From: Zygnema cylindricum
Taxonomy: Eukaryota > Streptophyta > Zygnematophyceae > Zygnematales > Zygnemataceae
Assembly: GCA_037447655.1 (NCBI GenBank)
Contig: JBBHKE010003587.1
Span: 1-64,000 of the forward strand
Direction: 5' to 3'
DNA length: 64,000 bases
Below the pieces are notes generated by a model. It was not told where the DNA came from and did not search any database. It was given only the letters and a program-made list of their open reading frames with translations. A program made the translations under genes and the position numbers. Shown here piece by piece: positions 49,747 to 59,403 of this stretch (position 1 is the first letter of the stretch; every line of letters starts with the position of its first letter).

Positions 49747-52700
49747 ATTCATTTACTGTAATTTTTCAGGTTGGTGTGTGGCTTGTAAAATTTTCATTTT
49801 GTCTTTCAAAAATTATAGATTTGCTGCTTTGTTATTTGTGTAGTTGGTGCTTCAAATGTCATCTCCCAGAACACAAAGTTTTTGTAAAGGAGGCAAGTGA
49901 AGGACGAGTGAAGGATCTCAGGAGTTCTGAAAAAAAAATGTTTACGTTTTGGATTCAAGATTTGTTTATTCTTTATTTTTGAGCTTACCGAATTTGGCTC
50001 CATAACGAACGAAAAGTCATTTTGAGCCGTGATGTCACCTTCGATGAAACACCGCTTGTCCGTAAACTAATCTCCTCTAACCCTCCTCCCCCTCCTTTGT
50101 CTCCTCTTCCTATCTCTCCTTCTCCAACTCCAACTACTTCTCTTCTTTCTCCTCTCTTTCCTCCCCAACCATCTCGTTTACACTCTGTGCCCCCACTTCC
50201 CTCTCCATCTTTGCTCAACCGCACTATCTCTACACCAGCACCCTCCTCTGGCTCACTTTCTCTCGCCAGAACAGTCTCTGACCCGTACTCTCTCTCTCCC
50301 ATTTTACCATGTGCTCCTCCCTACATCATTCAATCTATCACTTCCCCAACCCAACCACCAACTGTCCGCAGAAGTGCACGCATCGAAGCACGGACAGCTC
50401 CCATTATTCATGGGGTTGCCCACATTGCCACCTCTGACGTTCCCTTATCCTTCTCGGCTGCCATGGCTGGTCCCAATGCCGCAGCTTGGAAGGCCGCCAC
50501 AGATGCCGAAATTTCCTCCTTAAAACAAAATGGCACCTGGAAACTTACTACTCTCCCTCAAGGCTGCAAAGCCATAGGCTCAAAATGGGTATTTCGCATT
50601 AAAACAAAGGCAGATGGCTCCCTAGACCGCTTCAAAGCTCGCTTTGTCGCAAAGGGATTTTTGCAAAAAGAGGCCCTAGATTTTACCGAGACATATGCTC
50701 CCGTCGCAAAATTTGCCTCTATCTGCATCCTCCTCTCCCTTGCCGCCTCCAATGACTGGCATGTCCATCAGATGGATGTCCAGACTGCCTTCCTTTACGG
50801 TGACCTCCAAGAGGAAATCTTCATTCGGCAACCGGAAGGATACATTTCTCCAAGCTCGGAGCACCTCACCTGCCGCCTCTTTAAGTCTCTATACGGCCTA
50901 AAGCAAGCTCCGCGCGTGTGGAGCCAGCTCTTGGAGTGCATTCTCCTAAGCGAAGGATTCCTCAAATTGGCTGCAGATTTCAGCATATTGATCCGAGGAA
51001 AATCTGAGACCCTTATCATCATCACAATCTTTGGTGATGATCTACTTCTCTTAAGTCCTTCCCTCACTCAAATTCTTTTGGTCAAACACATGCTCAACTC
51101 TCATTTTTCTATGACAGATTTAGGGGAGTTAGAATTTTGCTTTGGCATCCTAGTAAGTCGTGATAAGGCAGCCAAAACCCTCTACCTCCCTCAAGAAAAA
51201 TTCATTTATGAAATTTTAGACAGGTTTTCCATGACTAACTGCACACCCGTCTCTACCCCTTTGGATGCTAATACCAAGCTCTCTAGCAACTCCAGTGGGC
51301 CTGTCCATGGAGATATACTTGACCTATATAGATCTATGGTAGGCTCTCTCATGTGTGCAATGACTGGCACTCGGCCAGGCATTGCGGTTGCAGTTGGCCA
51401 GCTCAGGCAGTTTCTCTGTAACCCCTCACCTGAGCACCTCCCCGCTGCAAAGCGCGTACTCCGCTACCTCAAAGGCACAAGTACTCTCCGACTCACCTTC
51501 TCTGGCGCATCCTCTCCAGTCCTTGTTGGCTTTTGTGATGCGGACTGGGGGGGAGATCTGGACACTCGCCGATCCACCTCCGGCGTATGCTTCTCTCTCG
51601 GAGGAGCTCTTGTCTCCTGGGCATCCAAAAAGCAGCCGACAGTCGCACTGTCTTCCACAGAGGCGGAGTACATGGCAGCGACTCATGCTGCCAAAGAAGC
51701 CATATGGCTTCCTTCCCTCCTCTCCAATCTTCAGTTCCCTCTATCTTCCCCAACTACATTTTTTTGTGACTCTCAAGGAGCCCTTGCTCTTATGAGCAAT
51801 CCAGTGCACCACCGTCGAACAAATCATATCGACATACAGTACCATTTTACAAGGGAGGCCATCGCAGTTGGCACTCTCACCTTCTAGTACTGCCAGACTT
51901 CACTCCAATTGGCAGATTTTCTCACCAAGGGCCTTCATCGACCTCAGTTCGAACTTCATCGAACTTTAGCCGGTCTTAACTTCTAGCAAAGAAAGGGAGT
52001 GTTAGATGTTCAGGCTTTGCTAGAAGTATTCTATATTCAGACAACTAGTAGCACTTTAGAATACCGGAGTCTAGAATTCTAGGATCTAGGATTCCGGTAA
52101 TTCAGTCTGCCAGTCTGTCTGTCAGATCTGTTTTTGTATCCTGTCAGATCTGTTTTACCTGCGTACCTCAAGTACTGTCAGCATTGAATCCGGTCAAAGA
52201 TCTGTTTATAAATCTTGACCGGATACTTTTGAGTGAAGGGTCAAGTGACTCTTCAGATTAGGAAAGTTCCTTCAGTTTCTTAGAGGTCACTCTCAGAGTT
52301 TTTTCCCTTTCCTACTTAAAGTCTGTTTTGTCTTCTTATTGTAATCAATTTAAAAAGACTTATATTTTCAGGCTACCTTCTACTTTCCACTCTATTTCTG
52401 TTGCCATGACTTCTACTCTAATACCCTCCTCCCTCCTCCCTCAAAAAATTTCTCTTCATCTTTACTTCCCTCTTTTGCTGTTTCTCTGTCTTCCAGGTAG
52501 AAGTGTCGTCTAAATATTCGACTGTGGAAACTCTTCGACAGCAATACCTATTTGTACCTGCGAAGCACAAAGATTGTTATCTCACATATACTTTAAATGA
52601 ACTCGCGGGATCTACGGCGATGGTTTTTACAAGAACCTGTGAAGCCACGAGAAAATTGGCCCTCGTTCTTCGGAATCTAGGCTTTGAAGCGATTCCTATT

Positions 52701-55700
52701 AGCGGTCAAATGAGTCAGGTACAAACAAAATCCCGGGGAAGCCCTAAAAATCCCAGGAAATCCCTAAAATTCTCTGAAGCCCATAGAACCCTGTTAACCC
52801 TAATAACCTATGAAAGCCTCTACAGAACCCTAAAAAAAGCTTAGAAATCCCGGGATTAGCCTAAAATACTCTAGAAACTCATAGAACCCTGGTAACCTTA
52901 GTAATCCATAAAAACCCTTAAGAAACCCTGAAACCCTATATAACCTTAAAAAACTCTGTAATTGCTAAGCAGCCTGAGACATGAGACCTCTTCTGGAAAA
53001 TAGTGGTATTTGAAAGATTGTTTGGAACGTTTTCTTTGGAAGTGTCTCAAAAATTTTGTCCGAAAGTTTTAGTTGGGAATGGTGAAAAATGGTCCGAAAA
53101 GTTGTTAGAAAACGTGAAAATTTTCTCAAGGGTTTGAAGTCTGGAAAACGTCATTCGGAAAGGTGAACTTTTGTCTGGAAATTTATGTATAAGTTGGAAA
53201 GTTGCGTGAAAAATCTTGTCATAAAAGGTGAAAACTGTTATGGAAATTTTCGCCAGGAAGGTGAAAAGTTGTTTGAAAAATATAGTCAGGAAAGTTGAAA
53301 AGTTGTCTAAAAATTTCTTGTCAGGAAAGGTGAAAAACTGAAAAAATTCTTCAGGAAATTTATCTGGAAATTTTTGCCACGAAAGTTTTTTTGAAATGGT
53401 CTGAAAAGTTTCACTAAAAACTTTGCAGGACGTCAAAAATACTGTCACGATAAGGTCATATAAACGCCAGTTATATTAGGAACTGTTTTAGTTTTTTTTT
53501 TTTTAGGTCGTCTGTATTCCGGAATTTATCTGATCAATCCAATTTTTTATAAAGATTTGAACCACCCTGAGTATTCTATTGATTTTAGGCTTTTTCAGGG
53601 TTATTTAGTTTGGATCCTGAATTTCCCCGTCTTTTTCTTTTTTACTGTAAATATAATGGCAAGGCAAAAGAACATTTAACAGATTTTCTAGTCTCAAACC
53701 AAACTGTGTTTATCTTTTTCTTTTCTTACTATTTATTTTTTACTGGAAATCTAAAAACAAAAATTGTAACATTCTTCTTCCTTTTTTCAGCCAAAGCGGT
53801 TGGGTGCCCTCACAAAATTTAAAGCCGGAGAGAGAAGTATTCTCATTTGCACCGATGTCGCGAGTCGAGGTTTGGATATTCCATCGGTGGATGTTGTCAT
53901 TAATTATGATATACCCACAAATTCAAAAGTAAATTCTACACCTTTCGATCGACCGGACATGTGTCAGGTTTATTAGAAAACTAAGAAACGATTATTATGA
54001 AGAAATAATAATTGCTAAGAAGTGATTATTACTAAGACATTGTTACGCATTATAATAGGAAAGTGGACCGTTTTCTTTGTCTTGATGAGTTTTCTGTAGA
54101 ATTCCGTGACCACTTCTGCATTCCCAGATTAGTCGGTTATCGCGATTCAATTGAGCTGGTTTAGTTTGATTGTGAATTTTGGAAGCCTTTAACTAGCTTT
54201 ACTGCTCATTTTTTATTTTTTTTTCGTTTTTTTCGTTGCTCCAAAAGTGTCCGATAAAACTCATTTTTTCTTTTTATTTTTGGTTTTTGAAGGATTATAT
54301 TCATCGAGTTGGAAGGACAGCACGAGCCGGGAGATCTGGCCGTTCTATTTCGATAGTCACTCAATATGATGTTGAACTGTTTCAGAAAATAGAACAACTT
54401 ACAGGTGAGAATATTTGTCACCACTCTTCGAATTGGGAAAAATATTTTATTTAGTCATTACATCAAATTGGTAAAAAATGAATTGTCATCACGTATCAAA
54501 CTGGTGGAAAATGTTTCGATTTTGCTCGTCAAATTGTTGAAGAATGTTTTGCCATCCCACATCAAATTGATAAAGCATGTTTCGTCATCACTTATCAATT
54601 TGGTGGGAAATGTCTTTCAGAGCAGAGCTTGTCGAATAGTAAAAATATGACAAATCTTTATATGCGTTTGTGGGTTTGAAGAGGAGTTTTTGCATGTTGA
54701 GAATTCAAGTTTGGAAGTGTGGAATATCAAGTTTTACTTAGTAGAAATCGGCTTAAAAAACATTCAATAAGTCTCTATTTTCTTTCTTATAACTATATTA
54801 GAACTATAGTTTATACCCTAAATCTTCCATTGCTATTGGAGTTAGTGACACTGATTCGGTTGTGGGTTCTTTGACCCAAAATGATACTATAGTGTTAATA
54901 ATACCAACTAATGAAAATGGCTGTAAATGCCTAAATTGGTTTTATCAATACTAAATTAGTTTTTTTAGTGATAATTGCCGACCTCTGAAAAAAAAAGAAA
55001 AAAAGTGCAGTTGATTGTTGGCCATGGTAAAAAGGGTCACTTTTAGTTTGGCTTTCGATGTTCCCCAAACGTTCATCTCTATTAAATGAATCGCTTCTTA
55101 GTTTTCATGAGCTGTGCAACTTCCTTTTGTTTTATCGACACGGATTTTTCTTGTTTCTTTCTTTTTTTTGCAGGTGTTAAAATGGATTCTTTTCCAGCCG
55201 AACAAGAGGAGGTTTTACTGATGTTGGAACGAGTTAGTGACGCTCAACGACTCGCGACCATGGTTTGTTTCTCTACCTCTCTTTACCTCTCTTTTTTTTT
55301 TACATTTTTGTTTTGGCTTTTCCTTCGACCGTGGTTTGTTTCTCTGCCTCTCTTTACCTCTTTTTTCCGCAGTTTTGCTTTGGCTTTTCATTTCTTTTGT
55401 TTCCATGTTCTCGAATGATTTGCTGTCTCACGTTTTAAGAAAGTTTATTATTTCCTCTTTACTTCGCGAAATGTCTTTCTCCGTAATTTTCATTTTTGTT
55501 TCTTAACTTGTGTAGAAGTTTAAAATGAAGTTACATTTTTTTTAATTGGTGGCCAGTTGATGGAAAGGAAAGTAATAGACGAAAGTTAAGGTTGCATTTG
55601 GGGAGTGATGAAAAATTTCGATTCCAGTACATTTCTTGTTTGGTTTATACTCAAATTTCTTTGTTCAAATTTATACTTGAATATCCTGTCTGGTTAACAA

Positions 55701-56035
55701 CTATAATATGTTGTTTGGTTAACAATTAATCTCTTGTTTGGCTAATATCGGTTTTCTTTTTTGGTTAATACGTCAATATCTTGTTCGATTAATCCTTTAA
55801 TATCTTTTGTTTGGTTAACACTTAAGTTTTTCGTTCGGTTAATATTCAAATTCTTGTTTATGTATTGCAGCACATGCGAGAAAAAGACGCAAACAGACGA
55901 GGAAAAAGGAAAGGACGCGGGGACAATGACGAGGGTGACTTTGGAGGGGAAGGATTCGGGGGTGGGGACAAGCAAAATCGTCGTTTTCAAGGCAAGGGAG
56001 GAAAACCAAATGTCGGGAAGAAAACCAGACATTGA
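44839..56035 (+). CDS. DEAD-box RNA helicase, DDX47/RRP3 type
   Basis: DDX47/Rrp3 helicases act in the nucleolus in 18S rRNA processing. Eleven exons join: 44839-45013, 45905-46028, 46796-46865, 47649-47711, 48180-48254, 49445-49564, 52497-52718, 53791-53928, 54293-54404, 55174-55262, 55871-56035. They give 450 aa. Motifs are Q (GWKKPTPIQ), I AQTGSGKT (66-73), Ia PTRELA, Ib TPGR, II DEAD (172-175), III SAT (203-205), [20 protein letters not shown] and [13 protein letters not shown]. The tail is basic and Gly-rich ([11 protein letters not shown]). Family members have about 14 more residues after SAT-MTNK, a VxKLQRxxLxNPVK-type segment. I cannot find it between exons 6 and 7, exactly where a copia element sits. 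Exon 6 also ends in a GC donor (AAG|GCATGT). The frame survives the loss, so the gene may be impaired but not shifted. Confidence 0.88.
45300..45390 (+). repeat. CT/CCCT-rich microsatellite in helicase intron 1
   Basis: CCCCCTCTATCC, CTCCCTCCCCCTCC and CTCTCTCTCTTT type repeats, sense-strand pyrimidine. Confidence 0.85.
45442..45531 (+). pseudogene. decayed copy of helicase exon 2 with its acceptor
   Basis: CATCCTTATTGCGGCTGTTTCTTTAG|G followed by TAGAGACATATTTGGACTTG, CCCAAACGGGCTCTGG and GCATTTGCCCTACCAATA repeats the real junction at 45,880-45,968. Relative to exon 2 one base is missing in the Walker A region (GGAAAGCAG against GGAAAAACTG), so it cannot encode motif I. It lies about 438 bp upstream of the true exon. 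Confidence 0.9.
45532..45776 (+). repeat. CAAACCCTAATNATG minisatellite, 15-bp unit
   Basis: About 16 units of CAAACCCTAAT(C/A)(A/G)TG that begin at the broken end of the exon 2 copy. Three units are replaced by TATTTTCTACTGATG. The unit resembles the exon words CCCTACCAATAATGCATGC at the point where the copy ends. Frames here (Asn-Pro-rich, or Ile-Arg-Val-Cys on the other strand) are repeat products. Confidence 0.9.
46030..46565 (+). repeat. tandem copies of the exon 2 donor flank in helicase intron 2
   Basis: The sequence after the exon 2 donor (TTCCTTTCTTT, CTCTTGACTGCAATGTT and ATTTGGCTGGATAGGATGTTTGG) recurs. Copies are at about 46,165-46,235 (CTCTTAATCGCAATGTTTTT), 46,295-46,350 (CTCTTGATAAAAATGTTTTT) and 46,495-46,560 (CTCTTAATTACACTGTTTTT). 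Within them GGATGTTTGGTTGTATA runs as a 17-bp repeat near 46,094-46,150. An (AT)n run at 46,374-46,405 interrupts. Confidence 0.8.
47213..47625 (+). repeat. long CT-rich low-complexity tract before helicase exon 4
   Basis: About 400 bp of CTCTCTCC, CTTTCTCT and CCCTCTCT words, broken by a short non-repetitive piece at 47,341-47,405. It ends about 25 bp before exon 4 and gives that intron an exceptional pyrimidine tract. Long Ser/Leu and Arg/Glu frames here are artefacts. Confidence 0.9.
48050..48122 (+). repeat. CT microsatellite in helicase intron 4
   Basis: CCCTTCCCCTCTCTCTCTCTC followed by CTTTCTCT repeats, sense-strand pyrimidine, about 60 bp before exon 5. The phrase AAAGGCTCTTATNGGAGGCTTATTG occurs on both sides of it (47,966 and 48,145), so the flank is duplicated. 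Confidence 0.85.
48780..48981 (+). mobile_element. family C MITE in helicase intron 5
   Basis: Ends TTATTAACGATGGGCAGTG at 48,981. The interior has AATGTTAATAACACTATACA and GGGGATGGACTTAAATCGACC, as in the family C copies near 61.6 and 63.1 kb. The left end is not certain. Confidence 0.55.
49688..49746 (+). repeat. (CT)n microsatellite in helicase intron 6
   Basis: About 50 bp of nearly pure CT followed by ACATTCATTTACTG. Confidence 0.95.
49984..52400 (+). mobile_element. 5'-truncated Ty1/copia retrotransposon
   Basis: Coding starts abruptly at 49,984 near the end of integrase ([20 protein letters not shown]). It continues without a stop for over 620 codons. In order there is a Ser/Pro-rich linker, RT ([37 protein letters not shown], catalytic FGDDLLLLS) and RNase H ([35 protein letters not shown]). 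A TAG at 51,885-51,887 breaks the frame just before [17 protein letters not shown], which then ends at GLNF. A polypurine tract (AAAGAAAGGGAG) precedes TGTTAGATGTTC at 52,000, the probable start of a 3' LTR. The LTR end near 52,370-52,400 is uncertain. Gag, protease, most of integrase and the 5' LTR are absent. The element lies in sense orientation in helicase intron 6. Confidence 0.92.
52731..52945 (+). repeat. tandem pair, about 110 bp, in helicase intron 7
   Basis: AAATCCCGGGGAAGCCCTAAAA with CCCATAGAACCCTGTTAACC recurs as AAATCCCGGGATTAGCCTAAAA with CTCATAGAACCCTGGTAACC. CCCTAAAAA-type words recur within each copy. Confidence 0.8.
53040..53445 (+). repeat. degenerate ~38-bp minisatellite in helicase intron 7
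   Basis: About ten units of GAAAAGTTGT(C/T)TG(A/G)AAAATTT, with (C/G)TC(A/G)GGAAAGGTGAAAA between them. The minus-strand Phe-rich frame at 53,047-53,448 is a product of this repeat. Confidence 0.85.
54440..54625 (+). repeat. ~42-bp minisatellite in helicase intron 9
   Basis: Four to five units of GTCATCAC(G/A)TATCAAA(C/T)TGGTGGAAAATGTTT with variations. Confidence 0.8.
55620..55862 (+). repeat. ~28-bp minisatellite in helicase intron 10
   Basis: Eight or nine units of CTTGTTTGGTTAATACTCAAAT, as in TTGTTTGGTTAACAATTAATC and TTCGTTCGGTTAATATTCAAA, reaching to within 10 bp of exon 11. Confidence 0.85.
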
Positions 56036-56089
56036 TTTGAGATTGTTTCCATTTATCGTTTACAGGATAAGGAAGTGTGTTTTTGCAAC

Positions 56090-56222
56090 TTATAATAATA
56101 AGGGCGACTTGGAGGGGAGAGAGGATGGAGCCCAAACCGCGGATAAGTAAAACCGTTGTTTTTAGAGAAACCCGCCGTTGTTAGCAAGAAAACAAGACAC
56201 TAGTTTGAGATGTTTCCGTTTT
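56090..56222 (+). pseudogene. decayed copy of the last helicase exon
   Basis: GGGCGACTTGGAGGGGAGAG, then GCGGATAAGTAAAACCG, AAGAAAACAAGACACTAG and TTTGAGATGTTTCCG repeat GGGTGACTTTGGAGGGGAAG, GGGGACAAGCAAAATCG, AAGAAAACCAGACATTGA and TTTGAGATTGTTTCC at 55,933-56,054. The offset is about 166 bp. The copy begins inside the exon, includes the 3' UTR start, and has stops and indels. Confidence 0.85.
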
Positions 56223-56359
56223 TATGTTTCAAGTTAAAAAAATTGAAATCAAACTCAAAAACAAACATACTCGTGGGAATGTTATGGTCTTTGGAAGTGT
56301 GATTTTGTCCTCCTATGGGACGCTTTAACTAATAAACTTACACTACTTTCACGTTTATT

Positions 56360-56730
56360 GCATTTCATCGTTGCCGAATTTCACAATTACTACTCACATT
56401 AACTACAATATAAATTTCACATTTCCTACAAAATTGCCCTTCGCGAATTTCGCTTAAAACTACAATACTATCGTTGTCGAACTTCACACTTTTCGAATTC
56501 CACATACATGACGATATTATTGTTGTCAAATTTCACATTTACTAGAACGTTGTTCGTTGTCAAATATTGCAGTCTTTGCTATGGTATAGTGTTTGTCGAA
56601 TTTTTCATTTACTGCAGTATAGTTGTTGTTCTAGCGATATTTTTGTTGTCGAAACTTGACATTTATGGCACCATGTTGTTGTCAAATTTTTCATTTGCGG
56701 CAGTATTATCTTTCTATTTTGCAAGGAAAT
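56360..56730 (+). repeat. ~35-bp minisatellite downstream of the helicase
   Basis: About ten units of (A/G)TTGTTGTC(G/A)AATTTCACATTTAC with (T)A(C/G)AA(T/C)A linking words. Degenerate but regular. Confidence 0.8.
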
Positions 56731-57243
56731 ATTATATTTACGGTTGTCAACCACAAAAGAAGTTTAAGAAAATTATGAAAGGAAAAAATAATACATAAAA
56801 GATAAGATATATTTTTTATTCGGGTTTCTTGAGGTATTCAAGTGTTGTTTAAATAAGGTTTCACTTCATTTTCTGTTAATTTCTTGAAGTTACAGTTTTG
56901 GATCGCAAAATAAGTAAAGTCTGCTTTATGTGCTTTTTTTTCTTGATTAAAAATTCCAAAGTTATTATGATTGTCATGCACTACAGATTTCTGAATGCAT
57001 ATTGAAATACTATATGTATACATGTAATTTGTCGATTTAGAGTCCCTTTCGAAACGAGATAATTTAAGAAAGTTTGTGACCATCAAAGGTAAAAGGTCAA
57101 CCTCTATAAGGATTAAAAAAAAATCAGGAGTTAAACAGCAATGCCTACACGGGAAAGCAAGTACAACAAAAGGAAAAAACAAAAACCAAACTGTAAAAAC
57201 ACGAAAAACTACTCCAGACACGTAAGCCTAAGACTATGCCACA

Positions 57244-57672
57244 CTAAAGGTTAGAACTGCGAATATGGTCAATATGCGTCAGGTGTAAGTCTCTCAATTC
57301 TCGGCCATCATTCACCACCGTGTCCCTGTCAGACAAGGGCTGAAACTTGGGAACGTTGAAGTGCGGTAAAATTCGCTGGCGATAGAAAGCCGACTTGAGA
57401 GTTGGAGAAGATTTGTTAGGTCCTCTAACTTCAAAAGATCGCCAAGTGAAGTCACGTAAAAAGTTGTCAAAGGAAGAGTCTAGCGTCCCAAAGATCTCCA
57501 TAGCGGTGTTGAAAGCATTGGCAAAGTCAACTTGGAGAACCACCCAGTCCGAAGGCAGGTCAAGAATTGCCCGTAAACCATGGACAACCGCCTCCCAACC
57601 TCCCTTCGTTGTGAGACCAAAGTGATGTGGGGGAAAATGGTCTTGGAAAGCCCCTTGGAGTTTTATACACAT
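57244..57672 (-). pseudogene. internally deleted reverse transcriptase fragment
   Basis: A 142-codon minus-strand frame with HFGLTTKGGWEAVVHGLRAI and PSDWVVLQVDFANAFNTA, the palm motif (xLQxDxxNAFN) of a non-LTR-like RT. It then jumps to a distal segment (SSFDNFLRDF, LKSAFYRQRI), so the catalytic ADD region and everything between are missing. It probably belongs to the same group as the relic at 3,640-5,220. Confidence 0.7.
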
Positions 57673-57887
57673 TGATCTTGAATATTATATTATGAAACGT
57701 AATCTAACTATGAATCGAACGAACATCACCGGCAGGCTTGGATACAACAACAAAGCGTGCGGCTGCCAAAAGTGAGACTAAAAGAAAATTATAATTGTCG
57801 GTGTTCGTACGCAGGTGTACGGTGTGGGTCAAAATAACCAAATGTCAAGATAATAAACGTTTTTTTGGTGTGCGCAGTGTTATGAGT
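57673..57887. other. intergenic, no gene seen
   Basis: No exon or clear repeat recognised. Confidence 0.35.
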
Positions 57888-58208
57888 CCAAGACATAGTT
57901 CAAAAGTAGGTGAAAGTAGGCCCATACAATATGCCTATTGTATGCAAAACATACAGTATGACCTTAAGACCCATATTGTATTCGGACCTATTCGGACCAA
58001 TTAAATCATTAGGACCAAAAATTGGACCAATTAAAACATTCAGACCAAAAAAATTTATTTACACCGTCAGATTCGGATGATCGGACGGTCGCTGATCAAA
58101 GTAGTGATCTAAGAAGATCACATGAAAAGCCCATAACACAACTTACGATAAAGGCGCCGACCAAAGGCCTACCATAAAAATACCTACTTTTGAACTATGG
58201 TCCAAGAG
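57888..58208. mobile_element. ~320-bp MITE with ~25-bp terminal inverted repeats (family H)
   Basis: Left end GTCCAAGACATAGTTCAAAAG then TAGGT; the right end ACCTACTTTTGAACTATGG then TCCAAGA is its inverse. The interior has repeated CGGACCAATTAAA(A/T)CATT words and no coding capacity. It ends 4 bp before the next family A element. Confidence 0.75.
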
Positions 58209-58211
58209 CTA

Positions 58212-58427
58212 CACCGTGAATCGCTATTACTGTTAATAATTTTTTCGCCACTTAAAACATCTTTTCTAATTACACACATGTCGGATGTGGATCTGATGGT
58301 TGCGATTGAAAGGTAATATTCCCAGCTTCCGATTGGCGGTCTCAAATTAAAAATCGGACAGGTGTGTACGGAGAAAATATGTTTTGAGTGGAAAGAAAAA
58401 TATTAACACTAATAGCGATTCACGGTG
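58212..58427 (+). mobile_element. family A foldback MITE, complete
   Basis: TA|CACCGTGAATCGCTATTACTG to AACACTAATAGCGATTCACGGTG. The arms pair around ACATCTTTTCTAATTACACAC and GTGTGTACGGAGAAAATATG. GATTGAAAGGTAATATTCCC is in the centre. Confidence 0.85.
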
Positions 58428-59403
58428 CAAAGATCGTACGTGTGAAAGCGCCGGAGCAGGGCAGGCTAGAAATTAGACGTGGCAGCTAACAGAAACACGC
58501 CACGTTTTGCATGAGGTGAATCTCGACGGTTTGTCTTTTCTGAACCCATAAATTCTGATATAAATAAATTAAATGAGCGTACGGAAACCGACAATTTTCA
58601 AAGTTCGGCTGGAAGTTTACGCCTCTTGTACTTTTGCGTACGTAGCACACAAAGACACACATGATTCCCATCTATTTTATTTATAGCTATTTTTTTTGTA
58701 GGATATTTTTATTTTGTGATCGTATTGAAAAAGGTACTTTTGTGCGATGAAAAATGTACTGCATGCTGTTCGGATTACCCGGATAGGCTGATTAGTTATG
58801 TCATCGGGTCTGACACATTGGCACGTAACCTTAATTTTTTTTTTGAACAGGTTAAATGCACGTGAAGCTAAAGAAGTCGATCGGACGGCTCAGATTGAAA
58901 ATAGAGGGTTCCTGTGGGATAACGACATGCAGTTTCCACTCAGATATTGTCTCGCCGTCCGATCAGCAAATCGCAGACGTCGTTTCAACTATTTTCAAGT
59001 ATTTTACTGAATTACATGTACAGTACTGTACAGTACTTCCCTTGCGCCGAAAGGCCGTTGGACGAGCGACGCGGGAAAAGCTTTCAAGGCAAAAATTGTT
59101 GCGCGGGAAATATAAAATATGCAAAAATTTGTTTTGCACAAACCGAACGTCACTCCCTGCAGCCAACCAAATCAATTGTGGCTCGTGGATAAATCTCAGC
59201 CGTTACATCAATTCTCCGTTCGAATAAACAAATTTGTTCGTCCGTCCGATCGCCTTTGGCTCGTGCGATGAAAATCAAAACTGTCCTCACTTTGACATTC
59301 CTTGTCTCCCATGCAATTCTGCAGTTCTGCAATAATCCTGCTGTCCTGCAGGAAGACAGCCATAGATTATTTGCTCCTCTGAATCTAACTATGAAGCATA
59401 ACC
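58428..59403. other. 5' flank of the PHD-finger gene
   Basis: No coding exon recognised; likely promoter and 5' UTR. GTACAGTACTGTACAGTAC at about 59,018 is a short palindromic GTACAGTACT repeat. Confidence 0.4.

Noticed and set aside
53047-53448. 133-codon Phe/Lys-rich minus-strand frame
   Set aside because: Product of a degenerate minisatellite within a helicase intron; no domain and opposite to the transcribed gene.
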